Shown: positions 43,501-52,134 of the stretch, piece by piece | Position numbering within the stretch: the first letter of the stretch is position 1 | How the letters are laid out: each line of letters begins with the position of its first letter | Source: Dyella acidisoli | GTDB lineage: Bacteria; Pseudomonadota; Gammaproteobacteria; Xanthomonadales; Rhodanobacteraceae | Assembly: GCF_030160295.1 (NCBI RefSeq) | Contig: NZ_BSOB01000046.1 | Coordinates: 316,673 to 380,672, forward strand | Length of the DNA: 64,000 nt | Direction: 5' to 3' | The notes under the pieces: model-generated | The model's database searches: none | Told to the model about the DNA's origin: nothing | Seen by the model: the letters and a program-made list of their open reading frames with translations, nothing else | Made by a program: the position numbers and the translations under genes

Positions 43501-44973
43501 GTGCACGATCCTGCACTGCGCCATGCCCTCCCTGCGACCCGCCGGCCGAACACCGGGCTGCACCTGCTTTCCGCGCTGGTGCTGACCCTGCTGGCTGGCT
43601 GCGCCGCACCTCCCTTGCCAGCTTTGAAACCACCAGTGCCGCAAACCTGGCGCAATGCACCCGCGACCTACCCGAGCGCCGCGCAGCCAGACCTGCACAA
43701 CTGGTGGCAGGCCCTCAACGATCCACAACTAAACTCACTGGTACAGCGGGCGCTGGACCACAATCTGGACGTGAAGGCTGCTTCTGAGCGCGTACTGGCT
43801 GCGCGCACGCTGTACCGGCACACCAACGACAAATTCCTGCCCAGCCTGCGCTTCGACACTAACCAGGTGATCCAGCCTGACGCCAGCGCCTCCTACTTTA
43901 TCGTCGGCTTCGATGCGCTGTGGGAGATGCCTCTGTTCGGTGCACTCAAGAGTACGCACCGTCTCGCTGCCGGGAATCTCGACGCCGCGAGCGCCCAGTT
44001 GCAGGGCACCTACGTCACCCTGGTGGCCGAAGTGACGCGTTGCTGGGTCGCCCTGCGTACGGCACAGGAACAGGCCCGACTGCTGACGGCCGTGCGCGAT
44101 GCCAATCGCGAAAAACTCCGCCTGCTGGAAGTACGTGAAAAGCTGAAGCTGGTTTCACCCACCGACGTCGGCACCGCCAAAGCCGAGCTGGCCCGCTCCG
44201 ACATGGCCCTGACCGACCCGCAACGCGCCATGAACGCGAACGCACAGCAACTGGCAGTGCTGCTCGGCCAGAGCGAGCCTGATCCGGCATGGCTGGAAGC
44301 AAACGGCGCTCAACCGCAACTTGGCGAATGGCAAATGACCAGCGCGCCGGCCGATCTGCTGCGCACGCGACCGGAAATCGCTGCTGCCGAAGCCGACGTG
44401 CTGCGCGCGGCGGGTGAAGCGGGCATCAGCCGCGCGGCGATCTACCCGCATATTGGGCTGGGCAGTTCGCTGGACTGGTCGACGAACCTGCTCAGCCATC
44501 ACACGTTTATCCGCTCCGGCGACGGCATTTTTTCGGCCGGCCCGGTAGTCGATGTGCCACTGTTCGATTGGGGCATGCGCGTCGCGCAGGCGCGTTCCAA
44601 GCGCCACGAAATGCGTGCCGCCGTGTATGCCTACCGGCAGGCCGTGCTGCAGGGTGTAGCCGAAGCCGAAACGGCGATGGGCGATCTGCAGCAGGCGCAC
44701 ACGCGTGAGAGCGCTGCCATGCAGGCGGCGCAGGCGCTCGACGGCAACGCTGCCGCACTAAGCAAGCGCCGCAATCTCGGCTTGGCCAGCACGCTGGACA
44801 TGCAGGATGCCGTGATCGCCCAACAGAACGCGCAGCTTGAACTCGTTTCCGCGCGCGCAGAACGCGACCTCGCGTACGTAGCGCTGTACAAGGCGCTGGG
44901 CGGCGCACCTCAGCCTCCGGTGAACGTTGCGGCCGACTATAAGGCGCTTGGCAACAAGAAAGAGGCGCACTGA
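43501..44973 (+). CDS. TolC/NodT-family outer membrane efflux lipoprotein
   Basis: About 490 residues if GTG 43501 is used; it opens a signal with lipobox LLAGC (Cys34). An upstream ATG at 43360 extends through repeat sequence and is unlikely, but the start is unsure as no clear ribosome site is visible. Two TolC-type repeats are seen, with DLHNWWQALNDPQLNSLVQRALDHNLDV at the first and DVPLFDWGMRVAQARSK at the second. It should be the outer membrane channel of the exporter encoded next: the permease start overlaps its stop by one base. NodT-type lipoproteins export many small molecules. Confidence 0.88.
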   Translation: MHDPALRHALPATRRPNTGLHLLSALVLTLLAGCAAPPLPALKPPVPQTWRNAPATYPSAAQPDLHNWWQALNDPQLNSLVQRALDHNLDVKAASERVLAARTLYRHTNDKFLPSLRFDTNQVIQPDASASYFIVGFDALWEMPLFGALKSTHRLAAGNLDAASAQLQGTYVTLVAEVTRCWVALRTAQEQARLLTAVRDANREKLRLLEVREKLKLVSPTDVGTAKAELARSDMALTDPQRAMNANAQQLAVLLGQSEPDPAWLEANGAQPQLGEWQMTSAPADLLRTRPEIAAAEADVLRAAGEAGISRAAIYPHIGLGSSLDWSTNLLSHHTFIRSGDGIFSAGPVVDVPLFDWGMRVAQARSKRHEMRAAVYAYRQAVLQGVAEAETAMGDLQQAHTRESAAMQAAQALDGNAAALSKRRNLGLASTLDMQDAVIAQQNAQLELVSARAERDLAYVALYKALGGAPQPPVNVAADYKALGNKKEAH

Positions 44974-46106
44974 TGGTCGCGTTGGCACGCAAGACCCTGA
45001 TCTACGAATGGCGCCGCTTTCTCCCCGCGATTCTCGCGGTGGGTTTTGCGAGCCTGCTACAACTGCTGCAGGCAGCCCTGGTGCTGGGCATCTTCGGTAG
45101 CGCGAGCGTGTACATCACCGGTTCGTCCGCCGATCTGTGGGCGGGTTATCCGGGCACGCAGAGCGTGAACCTCGGCCGCCCCATCAACGAGGACGTAGCG
45201 ATGCGTCTGCGCATGGATCCAGATGTAGTGAAGGTAGAACCCTTCCGCTGGGTGGACGCCGACTGGCGCGGCCCACGCGATACCGGTGGCGTCTCGGTGT
45301 TCGTGTCCGGCATCGATCCGCGCGCCGACGGCATGATGTTTTCGCGCGCCCTGCCCCTGGCATTGCGCGCACGCTTGAACGAACCCGGTGCGGTGATCGT
45401 GGACAAGGCTGATCTCGACAGCCTGGGCGTGAGCATCGGCGATACCGCGGCCATCAACGGCCAGCGTGTGCGCGTGGTCGGTGTGAGCAGCGGTTTGCGT
45501 GCGCTCGGTGGCGTGAACATCGTCGCCTCGCTGGAAACCGCGCGGGTGCTCGACATTGCACCGGAAGACGCCGGCATGATGACCTACTTCGTCGCGAAAC
45601 TACGTCCTGGCGTCAGGCCTAAAGCGGCGGCGAGGCGCCTGAATGGCTCAAACGCGTTCGGGCCTTACACGGTTTGGACGGCCAAAGATTTCGCGCGCGA
45701 ATCGCAGTTGTACTGGATGTTCGACACCGGCGCGGGTGCTGGCGTGTTGTTCCTGGCCGGCATCGTGTTCCTGGTCGGCGCGGTGATCACCAGCCAGACG
45801 CTGATCGCTGCGGTAATCGGTTCAATTCGCGAATACGCCACCTTGAACGCGCTCGGCGTCGGCCGTGGCTCGTTGCGCAAGGTAGTGATGGAGCAAGCGT
45901 TCTGGGTAGGCGCACTGGGCTTGCTGTGCAGCGTGGTCATCGGCGCGATTCTGCTGGTGATTGCGCGTAATCGCAGCGTGCCGATGGAGATGCGCCCGTT
46001 GACCGCCTTGGCATGCCTGACGGTAAGCATGGCGCTGGCCATCGTGTCCGGGCTGGCTTCCGTGCGCAGCCTGCGCCGCGCAGATCCGGCGAGCCTGCTG
46101 AGATGA
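44973..46106 (+). CDS. ABC transporter permease, FtsX/DevC/MacB type
   Basis: A 377-residue inner membrane protein whose ATG overlaps the OMF stop. One hydrophobic helix near the N-terminus (AILAVGFASLLQLLQAALVLGIFG) is followed by a periplasmic domain of about 220 residues (LRMDPDVVKVEPFRW), then three helices in the C-terminal third (GVLFLAGIVFLVGAVI, AFWVGALGLLCSVVIGAILLV and a last segment near MALAIVSGLASV). This is the FtsX-type layout shared by LolC/E, MacB and DevC. With ATPase, adaptor and outer membrane channel genes beside it, it forms a tripartite exporter. The substrate is not given by sequence. Confidence 0.88.
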   Translation: MVALARKTLIYEWRRFLPAILAVGFASLLQLLQAALVLGIFGSASVYITGSSADLWAGYPGTQSVNLGRPINEDVAMRLRMDPDVVKVEPFRWVDADWRGPRDTGGVSVFVSGIDPRADGMMFSRALPLALRARLNEPGAVIVDKADLDSLGVSIGDTAAINGQRVRVVGVSSGLRALGGVNIVASLETARVLDIAPEDAGMMTYFVAKLRPGVRPKAAARRLNGSNAFGPYTVWTAKDFARESQLYWMFDTGAGAGVLFLAGIVFLVGAVITSQTLIAAVIGSIREYATLNALGVGRGSLRKVVMEQAFWVGALGLLCSVVIGAILLVIARNRSVPMEMRPLTALACLTVSMALAIVSGLASVRSLRRADPASLLR

Positions 46107-46858
46107 GCATGTCCGCAATCGCATCGAATCCCTCCGCGAACACACCCACGCTGCAAGCACGCAGCGTGCGCAAATCGTTCGTCTCCGGACGCGTTGAAAG
46201 CACGGTGCTGCACGATCTGACGCTGGACGTGCGTGCCGGCGAACTCACGCTGATCTCCGGGCCCTCCGGCTGCGGCAAGAGCACGCTGCTGGCGATCCTG
46301 AGCGGTTTGCAGCCCGCCGATACGGGCGAAGTCCGCGCCCTGGGGCACGATCTTCATGGCCTGAGCATGCGCGCACTGGAGGCGTTCCGTCTGCAGCACA
46401 CCGGTTTCGTGTTTCAGGGCTTCAATCTGTTCCCTGCACTCACCGCGCTGGAACAGGTGGAACTGCCGCTGAGCTACATGGGGCTGGCCAAAGACGTCGT
46501 GCGCAAGCGCGCGGTGGAATCGCTGGAAGAAGTCGGTCTCGGTCCACGCATGAGCATGTTGCCCATCGAATTGTCCGGCGGTGAAAAGCAGCGCGTCGCC
46601 ATTGCCCGCGCACTGGCCAAACAGCCGGAACTGCTCTTCGCCGACGAGCCCACCAGCGCGCTGGATGCCGCCAACGGACAGATCGTGATCGACATCCTGC
46701 ACCGCATTGCCCGCACACACGGCACCACCGTGCTCTGCGTCAGCCACGACCCGCGCCTGGTCCACCATGCCGACCGCGTGCTGGCGATGGAAGACGGCCG
46801 CATTCTGAGCGACCATGTGCCGCCCGCTGCATCCGCCGCGATCACCGAGCATTCCTGA
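46103..46858 (+). CDS. ABC transporter ATP-binding protein of the exporter
   Basis: About 251 residues from ATG 46103, which overlaps the permease stop (ATGA). Walker A is GPSGCGKST, the signature LSGGEKQR, Walker B LLFADEPTSALD and the switch His in VSHDPR. The sequence is of the LolD/MacB/DevA branch that works with FtsX-type permeases. A longer frame back to 46013 runs inside the permease gene and is not used. The adaptor gene follows after 11 bases. Confidence 0.95.
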   Translation: MSMSAIASNPSANTPTLQARSVRKSFVSGRVESTVLHDLTLDVRAGELTLISGPSGCGKSTLLAILSGLQPADTGEVRALGHDLHGLSMRALEAFRLQHTGFVFQGFNLFPALTALEQVELPLSYMGLAKDVVRKRAVESLEEVGLGPRMSMLPIELSGGEKQRVAIARALAKQPELLFADEPTSALDAANGQIVIDILHRIARTHGTTVLCVSHDPRLVHHADRVLAMEDGRILSDHVPPAASAAITEHS

Positions 46859-46869
46859 GAACCTCACGC

Positions 46870-47775
46870 ATGATTCTGCGCAACCTCCGCCTTCCGCTCA
46901 CCCTGCTCGCCGCCATGCTGTTGGCTGGGTGCTCGCAAGACGAAGCACCGGCTTCCACGTCCAACACTAATACCGCGGCGTATTCCGCGGTGGCGCGTGG
47001 GCGTATCGATATCGAAGGCGGCCTGCTCAAACTCACCATGCCCAGCGAAGGCGTAGTGGCCCAGGTCAACGCGCATGAAGGCGAGCATGTGCACAAAGGC
47101 CAGTTGGTGGCGCAGCTTGAACTTGAACCCGCGAAGCTGGCGCTGGACTCCGCGCTGGCAGAACAACAACAGGCGACGGCGCAGATCGCCGCGCTGGAAG
47201 AGCGCGCGAAATCCGCGAACGTGCGTGCGTCGCGCTTGGAACAGGCCGCCAAGGCTGGTGCCGGCGACGTGCAGAGCGCGGATGATGCACGCCAAGCCGC
47301 ACAACAGACGCAGGTGGAATTGAACAATGCACGCGCGGCTACCGCACTGGCCGCGCAGAAAGTAGCTGGCGCCCGTTATCAGCTCGAATTGCGCAGCTTG
47401 CATGCCCCCGTCGACGGAGAAATCGTGCAGCGTCTGGTCCAACCCGGCGCATCGGTGTCACCCGCGGCGGGCCCGATCTTCGTGATGCTGCCGGACTCGC
47501 CGCGTATCGTGCGCGCCGAACTCAACGAATCCTTCGTTGGCGTGGTGCACGAAGGCATGGCGGCGGAAGTGGACGACGACAGCGGCAGCGGCATGGCCCC
47601 GCTCAAGGCGCACGTACTGCGCATCGGCAATGTGTTCGGCGCCAGCACGCTGGAAGACGATCCGCAGGTGCGCGCCAATACGCGCTCGGTGGAATGCGTG
47701 CTGACTTTTGATCAGCCACCTTCGACGCCGTTGCGCATTGGGCAGCGAGTGTTAGTGAAGTTTGCGCCGAAGTAA
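46870..47775 (+). CDS. HlyD/RND-type periplasmic adaptor lipoprotein
   Basis: A 301-residue membrane fusion protein. The signal ends in the lipobox LLAGC (Cys21), so it is inner-membrane lipid-anchored. Residues about 55-85 form the first lipoyl half (GVVAQVNAHEGEHVHKGQLV), followed by a coiled-coil hairpin of about 90 residues and the second lipoyl half (LELRSLHAPVDGEIVQRLVQPG). A beta-barrel part follows. It links the permease to the outer membrane channel, and is the last gene of the exporter operon. It is shorter than RND adaptors such as AcrA. Confidence 0.9.
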   Translation: MILRNLRLPLTLLAAMLLAGCSQDEAPASTSNTNTAAYSAVARGRIDIEGGLLKLTMPSEGVVAQVNAHEGEHVHKGQLVAQLELEPAKLALDSALAEQQQATAQIAALEERAKSANVRASRLEQAAKAGAGDVQSADDARQAAQQTQVELNNARAATALAAQKVAGARYQLELRSLHAPVDGEIVQRLVQPGASVSPAAGPIFVMLPDSPRIVRAELNESFVGVVHEGMAAEVDDDSGSGMAPLKAHVLRIGNVFGASTLEDDPQVRANTRSVECVLTFDQPPSTPLRIGQRVLVKFAPK

Positions 47776-47789
47776 TCGGCGCACGTTGG

Positions 47790-47830
47790 TTGGGGTGCAA
47801 ACCCCAGCATCGTTGGGGTTTGCACCCCAA
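47790..47830. repeat. TTGGGGTGCAAACCCCA palindrome, end of exporter operon
   Basis: Arms TTGGGGTGCAAACCCCA (47790-47806) and TGGGGTTTGCACCCCAA (47814-47830) are perfect inverted copies with a 7-base loop, 14 bases after the adaptor stop. It probably acts as the operon's transcript end. Confidence 0.88.
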
Positions 47831-47879
47831 CTGACAGGCTCCCTGCTTAGTACCTAATTAGTGTCGAGCCTCGGCTGGG

Positions 47880-48383
47880 TATGTCGTTTGTTGGGGTATT
47901 GCCTGCGGCGCTTCCGGTCGCGAAGCGACCGGGTCACTTTTCTTTGCTGGCCCAAAGAAAAGTAACCCAAAGAAATGGCCTCAAGAGCTCATGGCATTGC
48001 ATCGGTTACAAGCTTGGTGGATGTCGCCATGCTTTGATCGATGGCGAGCCAAGCTTCTACCACCCCGCTATACCGCGAGGCGTCGAGACGCTGAGGACTT
48101 AAGGCAGATCTGGCAGATCTCAGCAAAGCTCAACCTATCGGAAGGCGCGCTTTAAGCCCTCAGTGCTTCGACGCCTCGCGGTATAGCGGGAGCGTCGAAC
48201 CTTGGGCAACCAACCACCTATCTAGCCATACACGTTCAGGCTTTTAGCCTCCCCATGCTGTGAGCCTGTTAGGCCATTTCTTTGGGTTACTTTTCTTTGG
48301 GCCAGCAAAGAAAAGTGACTCGGGCCCTTTAGGGTCCGAAAGCTCCGAAAGCGCCGCAGGCAATGCCCCAACACCACGACATA
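47880..48383. repeat. Large nested inverted repeat (about 500 bases)
   Basis: The outer arms 47880-47980 and 48272-48383 are near-perfect reverse complements, from TATGTCGT..TTGGGG to AAAGAAATGGCC, with a short divergent part near GGTCGCGAAGC. Each outer arm contains its own hairpin ACTTTTCTTTG-CTGGCC-CAAAGAAAAGT. Inner arms 48064-48086 and 48168-48190 (CCCGCTATACCGCGAGG... and its complement) are perfect. The whole region 47831-48440 contains no gene. It separates the convergent exporter and glycolipid operons. Short frames inside the arms are repeat by-products. Confidence 0.9.
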
Positions 48384-48440
48384 CACAGCTGAGGCAAGAC
48401 GCGAATCAGGTACTGATGGAGCCTGAAGTCCACCAAAGCC

Positions 48441-49739
48441 TCATTCGGCTACGACTCCAAATGTACCCAAAGGCTCTGGCGTCCGGGCATGCTGCCCGGC
48501 ATGCATTTCAAGCAAAGTCATGAATTGACATTTCAGCGCATCGACTTCGGCGTGGCTTAAACACTTTTCGTCGCCCAAATAGATAAAACGGAGCTGACCA
48601 TGCAACGAATAGGCGATGATGCCCAAAAGCCTCACGACGAATGAATGCACAAACAGGCGGAAGTCCTTCAACTCAAAGGGCGCATCCTCGTCAATCACTT
48701 GAATATTGCCGAGGTTGGAAAATGAAAATACCCTCCGATTGCCGCGGCCGCTCAAGAAATTCTGCAGCCTCACGATCGATCGCATCTTGCTCTCGGAAGG
48801 CACCTTGATCATCTCAAAGAACTGATGCTTCGCAGGGATATTGACCAGCTCCTGTTCTATTTTCAGGCGGACCTCCGCATGGATCTTGCGCACCCTCTCC
48901 CAGAAATCCTCAGTATCGTTCTGCCCTGACTTGATCTTGAAACTGCCGCCACTGAAAAAGAGCATGTCGCTCTTGATCATGGATAGTCGCCCACCACGCC
49001 GCCCATCGAAAGGATTGTCTATCCATGCCGGGGCTTGCTTGCCGAACGTCGCCTGCAGCGCCTTATCCAACACGGCCAACAAGGCCGTATGCATGGACAC
49101 TCCCTCGAGCTTGCAGCGCTGCCTCAGCAGGGTCGACAACCCCTGGCTTGCGCTCCACTCCCGATAGATTTCCTTATTTTCCACCGGCCTCTGAGAGCCC
49201 GGAACCAACCCGATCACCGCGTTCATGATGCGCGCCGCGCGCCGACGCTTGGGCAGGCCTTCATCGCGCAAATCGCCGATGATGTCGTGAAGGGTCAAGG
49301 GTGCGTAGGGAACCATCGCGTCATCACTGTGCAGCGACTTGAGTATCTCCCTGACCAAGGTGAGCACACTCATGCCATCGCAGATGCGATGCGAGGTCGT
49401 GATAAGCAATTCGTTGCTCAGCCCTGATCTCAACCAGACGACACGCAACTGCGGTTGATGATGCGGAAAGGCCATGATCAGCTCAGCCTCGCGGGCTCCG
49501 GTGCAGTCCTCTTCCGAATTCATCTCGACAATGCGCAGCGGAATAGCCCCGGCCGTATCCGCTTCGTAGTAGAGCTCATCGCCCTGCTGACTGATAAGCG
49601 CCCGCAACGCCGGATGTTTACGCTGCACCCGATCGAGTGCCGAGCGAAGTCGATCCATCGAAAGGTGGCCATCCACGCTGACCCGGCAGGTGATATTGCC
49701 CTCGATCAAATGCTCCACGGTGGAGAGCTTCTGTTTCAT
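48441..49739 (-). CDS. Condensation-domain-fold acyltransferase
   Basis: A 432-residue protein with an AGGAGG ribosome site. It has the two-lobed fold of NRPS condensation and PapA-type acyltransferases: an N-terminal LSTVEHLIEGNITCRVSVDGHLSMDRL, the active-site motif SHRICDG near residue 117 (the HHxxxDG motif with its first His replaced by Ser, catalytic second His kept), and a C-terminal lobe with FSFSNLGN. It lacks carrier and adenylation domains. It is the last gene of the four-gene operon and starts 9 bases after the rhamnosyltransferase. It may add an acyl group to the glycolipid product. This is inference. Confidence 0.8.
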   Translation of the reverse strand: MKQKLSTVEHLIEGNITCRVSVDGHLSMDRLRSALDRVQRKHPALRALISQQGDELYYEADTAGAIPLRIVEMNSEEDCTGAREAELIMAFPHHQPQLRVVWLRSGLSNELLITTSHRICDGMSVLTLVREILKSLHSDDAMVPYAPLTLHDIIGDLRDEGLPKRRRAARIMNAVIGLVPGSQRPVENKEIYREWSASQGLSTLLRQRCKLEGVSMHTALLAVLDKALQATFGKQAPAWIDNPFDGRRGGRLSMIKSDMLFFSGGSFKIKSGQNDTEDFWERVRKIHAEVRLKIEQELVNIPAKHQFFEMIKVPSESKMRSIVRLQNFLSGRGNRRVFSFSNLGNIQVIDEDAPFELKDFRLFVHSFVVRLLGIIAYSLHGQLRFIYLGDEKCLSHAEVDALKCQFMTLLEMHAGQHARTPEPLGTFGVVAE

Positions 49740-49748
49740 GCTCGCCTC

Positions 49749-50717
49749 CTATTCAGCGGTTGCCGATGAATTGTCCTGAATGAGAATCTCTTCGCGCGAG
49801 GACCGCTTGCAGAATGCAGCGATCCTTGGATGCCTGCTTTCGAAGGTTCCTAACACACCGAGCCGTCCATCCACGTAGCCGGCAACCATCGCAACAAGCT
49901 TGCGCAGCTTCTGCGGTTCGAACAGCACGACGCAAAGTGCCCAATGGATGGCCAATGGGCCGCTCAGCCAGTGCAGCGACCATTTTGATCGGTAAAGCCG
50001 TAGCGAATGAACGGCGTTGCGCGTGCCGTAATAGCGCCGCCATGCTGCATGATTAGTGGTAAACAACTTTCCGTGTCGCTCGATATTCCCCGTGGTTTGC
50101 CGCATCGTCACCGCGGCATTCATATAAACCGGGACGCCCAGACTCGTTGCACGAAGGCCATATTCGACATCAATGCATTCGATGAAATAGTCCTCCTTGA
50201 AGGCGCCCACCGTCCGGTATGCTTGTGCAGATATGGCTGAGCCAGAGGAGATCACGAAGAGGGTGGGAAACAACCCCTCGATTTCCTTATCAATGCGGAA
50301 CGGCTTGGGAAACCTTCGCCCTGGCGGCGTCACCGGCATGCATCGCTGCAAATGAATTTCGTAAATCTTAGGACCCATGATGAATATATCGGTGCCAAGC
50401 CCCGAGCATGCCTTCATCATTTTTACGAAAAATTGCTCATCAATATCCGAATCCTGATCGAGCAGGAAAATCACCTCACAGCCCTGCTCTAGCAGCAGAT
50501 CCGCACCTCGATTGTAGGCACCAGCCAGGCCACCTTGATTGCGATTGAAGATCACAGTGGTGCCAGCCTGTCGCAGCGTCTCGTGAAGATGCAAGTTCGG
50601 CTCGGGCGAGTTATCGACAGCAATGACGTTTCGACATAGCGCCGTTGCTTTGTGAAGATTGCTCACGAATTCGGCAGTGGGCTGGTAGAGCACAAAGATC
50701 AAGCCAAAGGTTTCCAT
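49749..50717 (-). CDS. GT2 rhamnosyltransferase (RhlC-like)
   Basis: About 322 residues from ATG 50717, which has GGAGGGAA upstream. It closely follows the RhlC pattern: FVLYQPTAEFV, VIAVDNSP, RNQGGLAGAYNRG, FLLDQDSD (the DxD-type metal site near residue 87), FVISSGSAIS, YFIECIDVEYGLRA and a C-terminal RRYYGTRNAV segment. RhlC adds a second rhamnose in di-rhamnolipid synthesis, from dTDP-L-rhamnose, at the inner membrane. The similarity is judged by eye. It is co-transcribed with the acyltransferase (9-base gap) and follows the RhlB-like gene by 91 bases. Confidence 0.88.
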   Translation of the reverse strand: METFGLIFVLYQPTAEFVSNLHKATALCRNVIAVDNSPEPNLHLHETLRQAGTTVIFNRNQGGLAGAYNRGADLLLEQGCEVIFLLDQDSDIDEQFFVKMMKACSGLGTDIFIMGPKIYEIHLQRCMPVTPPGRRFPKPFRIDKEIEGLFPTLFVISSGSAISAQAYRTVGAFKEDYFIECIDVEYGLRATSLGVPVYMNAAVTMRQTTGNIERHGKLFTTNHAAWRRYYGTRNAVHSLRLYRSKWSLHWLSGPLAIHWALCVVLFEPQKLRKLVAMVAGYVDGRLGVLGTFESRHPRIAAFCKRSSREEILIQDNSSATAE

Positions 50718-50808
50718 GGCATTCCCTCCGGTATCAATGACAACTCGCCACGTTGTTGCACCATCCAGGCTGAAGAAGAACCTTCGCCGGCCACACAAGC
50801 CGCCGATT

Positions 50809-52134
50809 TCAACCCACGTTACGCAATGGTTCGATAGCCGACTCATCCACAATCGGCGACAAGAAACCCCAGGCTTGCAGGCAACGCAATGCGACAGCTA
50901 CGCCATCTTCTGCTCGCACGCGCTCGCCCAGTGCCGCAGCGGATCGACGCATAGGCTCCTGCAGCGTGCTCTCGATGGCGCCCGCCAGTGCTTCTGCACT
51001 TAGCTGTTTGCGATCCAGCGCGGGCGGTGCCATACCTTCACGCTGCAAGCAGCGCGCCCAGAACGGTTGATCGCCATAAAACGGCACGATCACGGAGGGA
51101 ATGCCAGCACGGACAGCCGCCGCGGTCGTGCCGGCGCCACCGTGATGAACCGCGGCAGCTATGCGCGGGAATAGCCAATCATGCGGCGCACCTTGGGTAA
51201 TGAAGATCCGCTCGTCTTGCGCTCCCTCTTCAGCCGCCAGGCCGCCCCAGCCAGTCGCGAGCACGGCACGCTGACCACTGCGGCCGATGGCGTCGAGCAC
51301 GCAAGCCGTAAACTGTTCCGCCTGTGCGCTCACCATGCTGCCGAATCCCACGTAGATCGGCTTGGGTCCCGCATCGAGAAAATCACGCAAAGCATGCGAT
51401 GGCTGCCAGTACCGCTCATCAAGAAACCAGTAACCGGTGATCTGTGCGGCGTCAGGCCAATCGACTGGCCTGGGCACGATGTGGCGACTGAAACCGTACA
51501 GCACGCGCTGCTGCCGGCTGTGGAAGTAAGGCCCGTACCACGGATAACGCGGCAAGCCGAGCTGCGAACGCACGGTATCGTTGATGGCCGGCTTCATGAC
51601 ATACCACACCAGCAGGCGCAGCACGTTGTACAAGGGCATGTTGAGGAACTGCGGTAACGTGCCTGCGCCTGACAGCACCAAGGGCGGCATAAAGCGCGAT
51701 GGCGTCAGCGGTTGCAACTGCGCAGCCACGAAGGGAATGCCGCGCGCCTCGGCCACCGCTTTGGCCAGCAAGGTGCTGTTGGCCACGCCGATCAGCAAGC
51801 CGGCACCTTCCGCGGCAGCCATCCCTTCACGCGCCCAGTGCACAGCCCAATCGCTATAGAAACGCCGCGAGATACGCGCCATGGCTGCCATGTTCAAGCC
51901 TTGCTCGGTCATCTCGCGATTGGAGTCGAGCAAGTGCTGGAAATTGGCGGTCAGCGGGAAGAAGTCCAGCCCCGCTGCACGCACCATGCTTTCAAAGTTG
52001 TCGCTGGTGACGATGCGGACCGGATAACCCGCACGCCGCAGGCCGGCACCCAACGCCACGCAAGGTCGGATATCGCCTTGCGTGCCTACGGTGAAAATGG
52101 CGATGGGCGCGCCGTGCGCGATGATGTCACGCAT
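50809..52134 (-). CDS. GT1 glycosyltransferase (RhlB/UGT-like)
   Basis: About 441 residues. ATG 52134 has GGAGAA upstream and overlaps the NRPS stop by eight bases. The N-terminal domain begins IAIFTVGTQGDIRPCVALGAGLRRAGY, the acceptor-side Rossmann fold of GT-B enzymes. The nucleotide-sugar motif AAAVHHGGAGTTAAAVRAGIPSVIVPF is near residue 330. This matches the UGT/MGT/RhlB group, which glycosylates lipids, sterols and polyketides. RhlB transfers the first rhamnose to the lipid in rhamnolipid synthesis. With an RhlC-like gene next in the operon, sugar transfer to the NRPS product is the simplest reading. Confidence 0.85.
   Translation of the reverse strand: MRDIIAHGAPIAIFTVGTQGDIRPCVALGAGLRRAGYPVRIVTSDNFESMVRAAGLDFFPLTANFQHLLDSNREMTEQGLNMAAMARISRRFYSDWAVHWAREGMAAAEGAGLLIGVANSTLLAKAVAEARGIPFVAAQLQPLTPSRFMPPLVLSGAGTLPQFLNMPLYNVLRLLVWYVMKPAINDTVRSQLGLPRYPWYGPYFHSRQQRVLYGFSRHIVPRPVDWPDAAQITGYWFLDERYWQPSHALRDFLDAGPKPIYVGFGSMVSAQAEQFTACVLDAIGRSGQRAVLATGWGGLAAEEGAQDERIFITQGAPHDWLFPRIAAAVHHGGAGTTAAAVRAGIPSVIVPFYGDQPFWARCLQREGMAPPALDRKQLSAEALAGAIESTLQEPMRRSAAALGERVRAEDGVAVALRCLQAWGFLSPIVDESAIEPLRNVG

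Noticed and set aside
47881-48102. A 73-residue frame in the left arm of the same repeat
   Set aside because: It is repeat sequence and has no sensible domain.
48260-48523. An 87-residue frame in the right arm of the large inverted repeat
   Set aside because: Most of it is repeat sequence and its end overlaps the acyltransferase gene on the other strand. No ribosome site is seen.
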